Source: Theristus sp. LFF4_11 | Lineage: Eukaryota > Nematoda > Chromadorea > Monhysterida > Xyalidae | Reading direction: 5' to 3' | Length of the DNA: 64,000 nucleotides | Assembly (NCBI GenBank): GCA_030248135.1 | Contig: JASANC010004235.1 | Span: forward strand, 1 to 64,000 | Shown here: piece after piece, positions 24,801 to 34,397 of the stretch | Layout: each line of letters opens with the position of its first letter | How positions within the stretch are numbered: position 1 is the stretch's first letter | Made by a program: the position numbers and the translations under genes | The notes under the pieces: model-generated | Told to the model about the DNA's origin: nothing | What the model saw: the letters and a program-made list of their open reading frames with translations, nothing else | Databases searched by the model: none

Positions 24801-27319
24801 TCAGCAGCGTGTCTGCAAGTTTCACCAGCGTTGCCGATGGTTATCTCAAGAAAACACCAAAGATTCGTGCGGCTTGGATGATCGATTGAGCGAGAAGTGC
24901 ATGCCTGCTTCTCTGGTGTTCAGGTTTCACAAAAATTAGAATAATATACCTGAACAGGCCTCATGTATAATCAAACGCAAATAATTTGCAGAGCGTGAAA
25001 TTCGAGGATGACCTCGCCGACAATCACCATCAACAACAACAACCGCACAACACCGGCGGCGACATGAAACACGCGGCGGAGCAGGCGAACGTGGCCGAAC
25101 AACAGTTGATCTCGGCGTTGAAGAACGGCACAACAACGGCCGGCGCTCAACAGATGCACGGCAACAATCACCTGGTGAACAATGCCAACACGGCCGTCAC
25201 CACCACCGTTGATCCGAACGATCCGATCACCATTCAACAGAAACTCGTGCGAACACCGAAGAACTTCACCGGTCGCGTGCGCGAGCTGATCGACTGGCGC
25301 GTCGCGACGTTCCCGCAGACGTGCCACCATGGACCGTTCGTCGCAGTCAGGTACGCCCGTGTGCTTTTGCGTTTTGTTGCCTTTTTTAGTTATCCCACTC
25401 CCACGTAATCGTAAATCATCATGAGACCCTGGTGCTCCTCAACAGTGGTCCACCAGCTGATGAAATGATGCAATTTGAATGCAATGCAACGACGAAGTCT
25501 TGTATGGTTTATTTCATTTAGACGTGTCGGATTGAAATGACGTCATGTGCTCCAAAACAGCGCTTGTCATGCACACCAATTTGAAATTTTGGTTTGATTG
25601 ATTTCTTCACATGAGAGAAATACAAGTAGTGAATCTAACTGCAACTCAACCCTGGTGCCTGTGCATAATCAACGGGCGGTTTTGCAACAAATGACATCAT
25701 GTCGGAGGGAGCGACACGTCACGACTAACTGCACAGTGTCACGATTTCAATGGTGCAAACACACTACGCAGACACGCTGTTTCAGTCCGCGCGACGAGCT
25801 GACGTTTCACCTGCTCTCCGGCGAACAAGACCGAATCGACTTCGTGCTGCTCAAGAACACCGGTGACCGACCGATTGTCTTCAAAATCAAGACGACGTCG
25901 CCGGAGAAGTTTCGGGTTCGACCGAGTTCCGGGTTTCTTGCGATCAACGACCGTGTGATCGTGCGCATCTTCTTGCAGACTGGTCGGCTTTGTTGTTGTG
26001 GCGCATTTTATTTGATCAATCACAATATTGTTGCGGTGGTTGTCAAAATTTTTAGTCTTTGTGGTCGTTTTTGGCAACCATAAAGTATAAAATTGTCTTT
26101 TGTAGCCATAAAATTTGCCAACCAACTGCACCAAATTTCTGTTCAGGCTACCATGAGACGGTCTCCAAAGAGAAGTTTCTGGTCGCCGCCATTCAGACCG
26201 ACATGAAACAAGACCAATTCTCGGTCGAAAAGATCACGGACATTTGGAAGGCGGCGCCAAAGGAGTCCGTGTTTGAGTATCGGTGCGTTTCGTTGAGAGT
26301 CAAAGTGCTGACTTTCAGCAACTTTACATCACATTCACCGATTCACGTATACCTGAATCACATCTAAAAAACCGAAACGACCGCCACGAAACGGATTTGT
26401 TTTCAGTCTGCTGTGTCGCGTCTCGGACTCACCACTGCTACCTCAACACGCACAGAGCGCCCACCACCAAGCTGTTGCCAATCAGCCTATTGCTTCACAA
26501 ATGGTGCGTTTTTTGTATAATTTAGCGACGCGCGTTTTATGCGTTTTCGTAGCGCTTTTTATCACCATCGTAAACTTTGCCGTCCAATTATCATTGTTCC
26601 TGTTTTGTACGAGCGACGCCAAACGCTGTCACCACTTGCTTTCTGTTTACACAGCACTTGTCCAAAGCGCACGTGTGTTTTTGTAGAAGCATTGAGCAGC
26701 GCATTGTCAAAAGTTTGTGAACATTCGAGTGTACTTTTGAAAGGGATGGTGCTATCAGCGCAAAACACTGTCAGAAATTTGTTTGCTGAACACGTTTTCT
26801 TGGATTGGACAAAACATTGCGACTGACAATGTTGTTGAGTAGTTGCGATTGAATGGCCTGCCCGCTCTGATTGGTCGTGGATGTCAGTCTGCTGTCAAAT
26901 GACATGAACATACGAGCTTTTATTTTGGTCCCGAGACTCAATGCGCGCATAGATAGGTAAACAGTTTCATGCATGACGCGGGAATTGAAAATTGACAACT
27001 TGATCCGAGTCTCCTAAATAGGCGATTGTGAATTGCCACATAAATATTGAAACAAGTTTCCATTCTGCGTCTGCACACGCACTGAATCGCAGAATCTAAA
27101 AAAAACTGATAATGCGAGCCATTCGAAAGCGGCACACTGCAGGTGTCCGGCCTTAACGATCAAGTGGAGCGTCTGCGTGGCGAGAACCGCGTGTTGATCG
27201 CGGTGACGCTGACGGTGTTGGCGCTGCTGACGCTGCTGCTGCTCTACCAGCGCTCCATCTACTACTCACTCTCGTCTCGTATTGACGCCGTCGGACGCCA
27301 GCACTGCACTGCGACCTGA
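9861..27319 (+). CDS. MOSPD2: Motile sperm domain-containing protein 2 (ER FFAT-binding tether)
   Basis: Exons joined in frame: 9861-10004, 10227-10452, 10531-10614, 10822-10973, 11756-11980, 15057-15284, (optional 23556-24281), 24992-25350, 25786-25982, 26147-26282, 26407-26503, 27143-27319. Without the optional exon this gives 674 aa. Exons 2-5 encode a CRAL-TRIO domain (FNWWLRAFLYRYDWD, IIFDLYNTGLAHM, HMGGT). The MSP domain spans the end of the 24992 exon to 26282 (FVAVSPRDELTF, TTSPEKFRVRPSSGF). The last exon has a short coil and one hydrophobic segment (VLIAVTLTVLALLTLLLLY), followed by about 23 residues. This domain order is diagnostic of MOSPD2, which sits in the ER membrane and binds FFAT-motif proteins at contact sites. 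The exon 2 acceptor is AAG rather than CAG. Low-complexity Gln/Asn/Ser linkers make it longer than the vertebrate protein. Confidence 0.92.
11015..11225. mobile_element. CRE-bearing MITE, copy A
   Basis: Inverted termini TTCAAACGTGTCC / GGACACGTTTGAA flank 211 bp in MOSPD2 intron 4. Each arm contains the palindrome TGACGTCA. A related copy lies at 25522-25719. Confidence 0.6.
11230..11755 (+). other. Remainder of MOSPD2 intron 4
   Basis: AT-rich intron DNA. A short hairpin-forming stretch near 11606-11660 (GCATAGCTGTGTT with AACATAGCTACGC) resembles a sequence at 61708-61780, so it may be an old MITE fragment. No coding exon is seen before 11756. Confidence 0.4.
13514..13564 (+). CDS. MOSPD2: Candidate alternative first exon of MOSPD2
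   Basis: ATG opens a 17-codon frame (MAHRRFATATENWHDSE) that ends exactly at a consensus donor, GAG|GTGAGC, in phase 0. The next downstream exon of MOSPD2 (15057) is also phase 0, so joining is in frame. A TTTATAAG sequence lies just upstream. If used, it would make a protein without the CRAL-TRIO domain. A 17-codon frame can arise by chance, so transcript evidence is needed. Confidence 0.3.
17295..20327. mobile_element. Helitron-like terminus cluster
   Basis: Three copies of the end CCGTGCCGTAGGCACGGG-TCAATTGG-CTAG are present: one inverted at 17295-17332 and two direct, ending at 19710 and 20327. The GC-rich hairpin (CCGTGCC/GGCACGG) about 10 nt before a terminal CTAG matches the Helitron 3' end rule. 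The 17295 and 20327 copies are followed by T in their own orientation; the 19710 copy is followed by G. Related internal blocks (GAACAGGGTGAACGGGTAAAA and CAAAATGCAATGCATTT) recur at 17100-17420, 19140-19600 and 19860-20240. An inverted-repeat DNA transposon is the alternative. No Rep/helicase frame is seen. Confidence 0.55.
18150..18665 (+). repeat. Diverged ~115-bp tandem repeat with CTTACCCTAACC core
   Basis: Four to five units, each with CCCGCTTACCCTAACCTAAG-like sequence followed by TTTT, a CAAAAAGGCAACA block and a CCCGTTGCAAAACG-like block. It lies inside the Helitron-like cluster in the long MOSPD2 intron. The core resembles telomeric CCCTAA but is not a telomere array. Confidence 0.6.
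20330..23550 (+). other. Long MOSPD2 intron, unassigned part
   Basis: AT-rich intron sequence. Several open frames occur on both strands, but none shows a domain or paired splice signals in frame with the flanking exons. Confidence 0.4.
23556..24281 (+). CDS. MOSPD2: Optional or alternative first exon of MOSPD2 (low-complexity)
   Basis: An open frame of 242 codons starts at an ATG with an in-frame TGA three codons upstream. It ends at a good donor, CAGCAG|GTACTG, in phase 0, matching the next exon at 24992. The product is rich in Ser, Thr, Ala, Asn and Gln, with one basic patch (SFWRRIFSVHHIRARRR). A phase-0 acceptor could only be the weak AAG just before the ATG. An alternative first exon therefore seems more likely than an internal exon. 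The resulting protein would have the MSP domain and anchor but no CRAL-TRIO domain. Confidence 0.55.
25522..25719. mobile_element. CRE-bearing MITE, copy B
   Basis: The left arm ACGTGTCGGATTGAAATGAC reads on into TGACGTCATG. The right arm is a diverged inverted copy (AAATGACATCATGTC ... GACACGT). It lies in a MOSPD2 intron and is related to copy A at 11015-11225. Confidence 0.5.
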
Positions 27320-30300
27320 TTGGTTCGTTCGCTTGTTCGTGCAAATTTGTCGTGCATTTTTTTTTGTTGTAAACACACAGGAATACTGTTTCGCATTCAT
27401 GGCCGTCAATCAAGTGCGCCTCGCTGAGCCTAATGAGCCTACAATTCTAGTGGTTGATCTTTTATACTGTTGTTGTTGTTTGTTGTTGGTCTGTGCAACG
27501 ATTGGCTGTGATCCACTGATTGGTAGGGGAATTTGTGGTACTGATAATTGGTTATGTTAGTATTATTCGATGTGACCTAGCCAGGCACGTCTCGTTTCGG
27601 ATTCGGCAATCAAATGGATTTGTGGAGATTTTTTTGACTACACTATTCTAGCCTGCTTGTTCTTTTTTCATCTTTAAAACAGTTTTGAAAGCTTTACTGG
27701 CAGCAATACTAACGAAGAAAATTACAAAACTGTATCCACATACAATGTATGTAATGGTTGGTTGCATTTGATTTTTTTTCTACTTCGACTCCAGTGTCAT
27801 GCCATCTGGTCTCTTTTAAAAGAATTTATGTGCAATATTGTATTTTTTCCACTATCCTAGTCTACTATATTCCTTGCTTCTTGTCCAGGTTTATTGTGTT
27901 CTCTATCGAGATTCGGTTTTCTTTTTGTTTCTTGCTTTGATTATTTTTTCCACTAGTCGAATTGACACAGAAACGGATGAGCTTGTTTTGAGTGGATGGA
28001 TGTTCATTTGTGCTTCGTTTCTTTAGTTGCCATGATGACTTTCTATTCCGTTTGTGTCATTGTCAAAAACAGTCACGGAGTTTGAATTTATGTTTAGTTT
28101 TAAAGTTATGAATGGACCCATTGTCGTGCAACTTGATTGATTGAAGCCATGTCAGCCAAGTTTCGTGAATCAACCGCAATTTTCAAACTCATGCATCAAC
28201 CGACAGAATGGATTTTGACAATTATTTTCGTAATTCTCCCTTCCTCCCCCATCTTTTTTCGTTCCGTTGGTCAGAATCCAGCTGTGCGGTTACCATCCAT
28301 TAGCAAAAGTGATTTTGTTTGAGTGTATCACCGTCGCCGAAAGATGAAACGCTTTTCGGCCTTTTTTGAATTACAATTATTGGTTCGCTTTTTGACTGTA
28401 TCCATTTTCGATGCAGAACGAACTGCGCGTGGGCATGTTGATTGCGTTGCCATGCGTTTCTCTCGTTTTTTGCTGCTTCTGGTTTATTCTTTTCGTTCTT
28501 TTCTCATTTGGATTTTCTATCCGCTAGTCCGATGTGAGCAAAACTGGCAAATGATGTTAATATTTTATTTCTGGAACATGGTCCCCCATTTTTGCTGGCT
28601 TGACAAAAATAAACTTCTAATTGTTATTTTTTAAAACATGACACGACCATGATTGGTTGAAACTTGTAAAATACCCCATTTGTTTTGTATTTTTTTTCAC
28701 TTTTTTATTAAAAAAGCTGAAAGCTAGTCCTAATAACTTTTTTCAACTTGTGTTATTTGTGTTTTCTAAGGCTCACCGGTGCTATCAGTGGAGATAATAA
28801 AACAAACTAAATGTACCCCAACAGACGGGTTTGGCATGATAATTGAAAAACATAATCCATCTCAAATTCTCAAACCTCTTGTTGGGGGCTGTAATGCCTG
28901 TTTATAATAATAAAAAAGCCGAACGAGTTAAGCTTGTCGGTTTTCCAGTGTTTCAGATTCATGGTTTTCCCAACTAAGAAGTGATTCAGAATTTGTCCGC
29001 GCCGAAAAACAAGTAAAGTGAAAACCATCAACTTCCTTCATTTTTCTAGTTAGGAACTGAAGTTACAGAAAGAGGGTCTCAAGAAAGTGATACCTAAGCA
29101 ATATGACAGTGGACGGAGTGTGTCGCGCATGTACTTTTGTTGGACCACCCAAGTTTCGAAATGAAAAAAACAACATTGTAATCCCGTCACATGCAGTGTT
29201 TTCCCGTCACATTCGGTTTCAGGCCATTTGCGGGTAGTTTTACCGCAACGGCAGTCACTCTCTATACATGGTATTTTTACGGTTTTCGAATGATTTTAAG
29301 CATTTGTTACATCCGGTTGAAGACCGACATAAAGAGCAGCCGTTTTTTGCTGAAAACCAGTCTGTATTTCTATCGTGACTCGTTTCAGATCTCAGGTGCA
29401 CAATAAAGCAGCAGTGGTGGCGCGGAAAAAAAACCGTTGAGAAGTCCATCCACGTTTGTCGCCGACTTTGTTTTTCGCGGTCTGGCAAATTTTGCTTCTA
29501 ATTGTGTTTTCACAACGTGCCCTGCGCACTGTTTGTGGCAGATATGCCTCATGTGCAACATGGGTGGTGTGAAATACATGAAAATCCGTTTATATTGTTG
29601 TTGTCCACGCAACCTTGAGGGTCTATGGGCAAGAAGAGATAACTGCCACAACGTTCGCCAATGCGACGACGTTGAAACGCTGTAGAATTTCAAGTTTGAG
29701 GCGCAGCAAGTCGGAACGCTGATTGTCGGAGTTAATTGGTTCGTCTCGTCACGGCCTCTGTTTATCTGTCGTGAATGTTCGTTATTTTTTGTGTCGATTG
29801 TGTTGTTGAAAATTTATTCATAGAACAACACTGGTTGCAACTGAGCGTTAATAGTTGGTTTTTAGGCGTGCGTCTGACAGTGCGGTGTTTTATTATTGAA
29901 AACTGCGTACTACAAAAAGTAATTGCTTTTCCTGTGCTGACTTGAGCTACAAACAAAAAGCGCTATCATTTTTAATGCAAATGTCTAGACGGAATTCGCT
30001 CATGGTGATCAAAGAGCAGACACAGTAATGTGGAATTCATGTAATAGTTGCACTGGCCGGCCAGGAGCTGTTTATCGTTACGTGCTTTTTTAATCTGCAC
30101 TCTCATGCGCAAATGAGATGTCATTGTCAGCAGCGGCCGAACCACTTTCGGTGGTGATTTTATATGCCCGAAAAAATGAGAATGCCTTGCTTTGATGAGC
30201 AAAAAAGATCACGAAAGTAGCAATTATGTGAGAAATCCCACATCGAATGTTCCAAAAAAACGCGAATTTCGAGTGTTTTTAACTGCCAGAGGTGTTTTCA

Positions 30301-30857
30301 ATTTTATTTTTGTGACGCCCACCAATCGCAACGATGGATGAAGCCTTTGCGCTCTGTGCCTTTGTGGACATTCGTATTTATTATTTTTCTGCACCTGACT
30401 CGTTTGCAGACATCTGCGTCCTCTCTGGACAGTTTTTTTGTCAGCATTGTTTTTCGAACAAACCCTTAAAAATAGCATGCCTTCAGATTCGTTTGTACAA
30501 AACGATTTCCGCTCGAACGCCCTTGCCCGTCGTCCTTCTTGTGTGCCCAAGAAAAAAATGTCGCTAGCTAATGTTTTCAACAGTTTAGTTTCTCTAAACG
30601 ACAAAATGCCAACGCACGTTTTCACAAACAATTACCTATATATAATATGTGTTTTGCAGATGTGTCGATGGCTACACAAACTATGACGCCCCCATGCATG
30701 ACATCTGCAGCTGAATAAATAATAATCTGCAAATCGCTCCGCATATTTTCAGCGGGGAGTTTACGATTGTTTTTTTTTTACTTGGCACTGGTGTCTGATC
30801 AGCAAATTACGTCAACAATAAAACAACCCGGAACTGGAACGCAAACGTGTCCGAATC
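27320..30857. other. Intergenic region between MOSPD2 and the GPCR gene
   Basis: AT-rich, T-tract-rich DNA. No exon with paired splice sites, RNA gene or clear transposon terminus was recognised. Confidence 0.4.
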
Positions 30858-33795
30858 ATGTCCGTCGACAACGAAACGTCGCGACTGTCCGGCGATCAGA
30901 CGCACTGGCACGACTGCCTCGTTCACGGCCGTATCAGCCGGCGTCCGTTCATCGTGCTCATGTGCGTCACGTACGCGTTCGTGTGGCTGTGCGGCGTCGT
31001 CGGCAACGTCTGGGTCAGCCGAGTCGTCGGTCTGGTGCTGTTCGTGGGGCGTGCCGACAATGTGCCACGATCAGTGCAGGTGCTTAGAAATACAGCCTGC
31101 TGTTCGGTGCAGTCTAGACCGGTGCGATGGTGTGACGTGGCATGGTGCTGGTGTCATGCCATATATGGTCAAATATGGGTCAAAATATGGCGGGGGTCAA
31201 AATATGGCATGACACCCGGCCATAGTAGGTGTCACAGCAAAAAGCAGTCAGTCAGCGTTCATTTTGGGGTCAGCATGAGACCCGCAGCCGGCTGCGACCC
31301 AGTAAAAAAACGGGTGATGAGTATGTTTTCCCAAAAATCTATTTCCTCATTTTGGCATCATGGTACCGCACACGTTCGCATGGATCCGATCCGGTCGGGC
31401 CTGTACAGGGCGTAGATAAGCAAAATGTGAAATTGGCGAGTGAACTCGTAATGTGAGTGTTCGAGTGCAACAAATACACTGCAAGCTGATTGTCAAGCTG
31501 TCACACCAATCAGTGTTACCGCAAATACGAACATTTTACTGTGCTTACTTATGACCGTGCAGTATCACTGTGAAGTCACCATTTCGCCACACCACAATTG
31601 CAGTGCTACATTCTGGCACTGTGCTGTCTGAACATGCTTGTGCTGCTCGTGCTAACCGGTGTCGTCGTTGACATGTGGCACGGCGACTGGATATTCGGCG
31701 TGCTGTTGTGCAAAAGCTACCTGTTTCTGGACGCTCTGGGCAAGTTCGGCTGTCCATTTCTGCTGGCGTCGCTCAGTGCAACGTGCTATCGGTCGATTTG
31801 CACGCGCGACAAGACGACGAGCACTAGCACCCGAACAAGCATTGCTGTGATCTTTGGTGAGGGCAATGGAAATTTGATTCTTTACGTACTATGAATGAAA
31901 ACAGACTTTATGGAAAGCTTTTTAAATCCAGCATTGGTTGTATGTCAGTAGCTGGTTTAATTGGTCAGGGGAGCCAAAACAGCCTGATTCTTTAAGGTCT
32001 TATCAGAGAAAATAAACTTGGAAACGACTTTCAGGTTGTTTCGCGAGTGCCAGCGTCATTTCTCTGCCGTGTGCGATTTTCGGTGATGTGACCACATTAC
32101 AAACTCCACTGCCACGAAACGCTTCATTGGTCAACTCTACCGAATTTCGGTCCTCCAACACAAGATGTGTTCGCAAATGCCATTTTTCAATCCGAATCGC
32201 AGATTTGCTCGGCCGCACGAACGGTCCATTGCCCAAATTCGAGCAAAAGAATCCATCCAACAACCTCTTTGACCACAATGATGGTTACAACGAACCGCAA
32301 AACGTGACGCTTGCTGATTTCGAAATCGATCTTTACAACGATAGCAGTTTATTGATTTTTGACGAAATGCCGATTCAGTCTTCCGTCCGATCACGTGACC
32401 TGGGACCGATGATCTTTCACGCTGCAACATTTCTGCTCACTTATGCGCTGCCGTTGGTTGCGTTCTGCTACTTCTACGGAAGGGTACTCTGGTTTGTTAG
32501 GTAATTTCGAAAAAGATCGTTGTTTTAAACGTTCGCCTCAGTGATTGGTTGGTGGAGCAACCAAGGATTAAAGTTTTATAACAAATTATGAATTCGTAAC
32601 CCCAGCACTAAAGTTGTTCACGCGGCCAAATTGCCAAAATTGCTGACGAACACTCTTTTCTGCTCTCCGCAGACGCCAAATGCGTCAGAAAAGCATCAGC
32701 TCCAGCGTTCCATTCTGGCGCGTCGGCAAAACGGTGTGCGGTCTGGTGTTGGCGTACGTGCTTTGCTGGAGCACCTATTGGCTGGTGAACTGGGTGATCA
32801 TGACAGTTGCACGGCACGGCCCGTCGCGATCGTTGATCGATCTCAGTATCACGCTGCACGTGGTGCCGTACGTCAGTCTCGTCGCATATCCGATCGTGTA
32901 CACGCTGCTGAATCGAGGTAGATCAAGGGAGGCAGGCAGATTGGCTGCATTCAAAGTTACAGTCGAACTCTAAATTATAGGGAATCAGCGTTGTCGTTGG
33001 TGATCACGTGATGCATGCTTTCAGTGCGAAAATTGCTGTAGGGGCGGAGTTTAGTTTGCACGGAAAGCATGCATGCACGTGGCCATAATTTATAGAGTTC
33101 GACTGTATAGTCGATCAGCATCTGTGCGATCGTCGATCAGGCAGAGGCAGTATTTTCAGTCGTTTTCAAAACAACACAGTGAATAAATTCATTGGAACCG
33201 TCATTCATAAAGTCAGAACAGAAGCAGCGACAGAGAAAAGTTATTTTCAGGCATCCAGCACGAGCACGCACGCATCTGCGCGCACCGGCGTGCGCTGTCG
33301 ACTCAAGCGGTCGAGCTGATGCACGAGCTCGACTCGCGACCGTGCCAGCCGCTGGGACGCTCGCTGACGGTGAAGGCGAAACGACGAACGACTGAAGACA
33401 ACAGCAACAGCAACAAGCAGTCCAGCGTGTCGGCGCCACTGTTGAAATTCTCCATAAGCTACTGTCGAAAGTCGAAGTCGACCATCACGACGTCCGCGCC
33501 GATACCGGAAGCCAACGACAGCTCGTGCGCTGCTTCAACAGCGTTGCGTAAGAGCACGGCCGAATCGCCTCTGGTGTCAGACAGCAACATGAATCAGCAA
33601 ACCTTGAACTTGAATGAAATGGAACACAGTACGAGTGACGAGTTAGAGCAACACAATGAAACTAGTACACCCGTGAAGACACGATTCAAATGGCGATTCC
33701 GGAAGTCAGCGACGAGCAAAGCCACTGCGGTCACTGCAGAACACACGTGTGCCTCGTCGGCGCACGACAACGATGTTGCCGATGTGTTGTTGTGA
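30858..33795 (+). CDS. Rhodopsin-like (class A) G-protein-coupled receptor, atypical motifs
   Basis: Five exons join in frame: 30858-31079, 31604-31856, 32035-32500, 32673-32917, 33251-33795 (576 aa). N-terminal NET sequon at residue 5. TM1 has GNV (N50). The WIFG...CK motif before TM3 (W103, C110) is typical of peptide receptors. ECL2 is long with several Asn sequons. TM5 has TYALPL, TM6 CWSTYW and TM7 YPIVY. A Ser/Thr-rich tail of about 180 residues follows. Counting from C110 (3.25), position 3.50 is Cys135, so DRY reads TCY. N84 stands for D2.50, T348 for P6.50 and Y386 for N7.49. The ligand is unknown; a neuropeptide-receptor origin is inference from WIFG..CK. The gene converges tail-to-tail with ACBD5. 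Confidence 0.85.
31147..31218. repeat. Small palindromic repeat in GPCR intron 1
   Basis: TGGTGTCATGCCATATATGG is followed by its imperfect inverse ending ATATGGCATGACACC, with short CAAATATGG-type repeats between. It may be a short MITE remnant. Confidence 0.45.
32960..33105. mobile_element. Tc1/mariner-type MITE (CAGTCGAACTC), copy 1
   Basis: 146 bp with inverted termini CAGTCGAACTCTAAATTAT / ATAATTTATAGAGTTCGACTG and TA on both sides (32958-32959, 33106-33107). It lies in GPCR intron 4. The interior carries GGTGATCACGTGATGCATGC, containing an E-box CACGTG. A second copy occurs at 56729. Confidence 0.8.
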
Positions 33796-33898
33796 ACGCG
33801 CTTGAAAGTGTATCTTTATTGGTCTGCAAAATAATTCGGATAAAGCAGCGTTTATATAGCGAACTGTCTGAGACGGTCTCGGATTTGAACAATGCCAA

Positions 33899-33904
33899 AA
33901 TAAA
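33899..33904 (+). other. Polyadenylation signal of the GPCR gene
   Basis: AATAAA about 100 bases after the GPCR stop codon. Confidence 0.5.
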
Positions 33905-34397
33905 TCACACATGAACCGAATGAAAAGAGAGAAACCTGGCCTGACTACTAAGGACTATGGTCTTAAAAGTCCCATCGACTTTCTGGTAGTATGTAACTCG
34001 CTACTACAAATGTACAAATTAGTGGTGTACGTACAAAGTGATAAAATACCCAGCGAAGTTTAGATACGGTCCTGATATGATTGGTCAAAATTGACAACCA
34101 GTGTAGATCACAGGCAAGATGTTTGAACGAAGAAAGAACACATCGAACGATGAAAAGAACCGCGGGAGTCATAGTCATCGCGAATGCGAACATCGAATCG
34201 ATCAGCGGAGGAACCTGAAATATCAAGTATGATCGCAACAAAAATAAAAAAATGAAGTTCGTCCGTGTGAAAGAAAACAAATGCAAGCGCATTGCCTTAT
34301 GATGGGGCGTTCAGTCATCCATACACTCCTACTGAATCGCCGAGTTTATACTTTTGAGATTCTGAAACCGGTAGAAAGAGAGAGAGAGGGGGTATAT

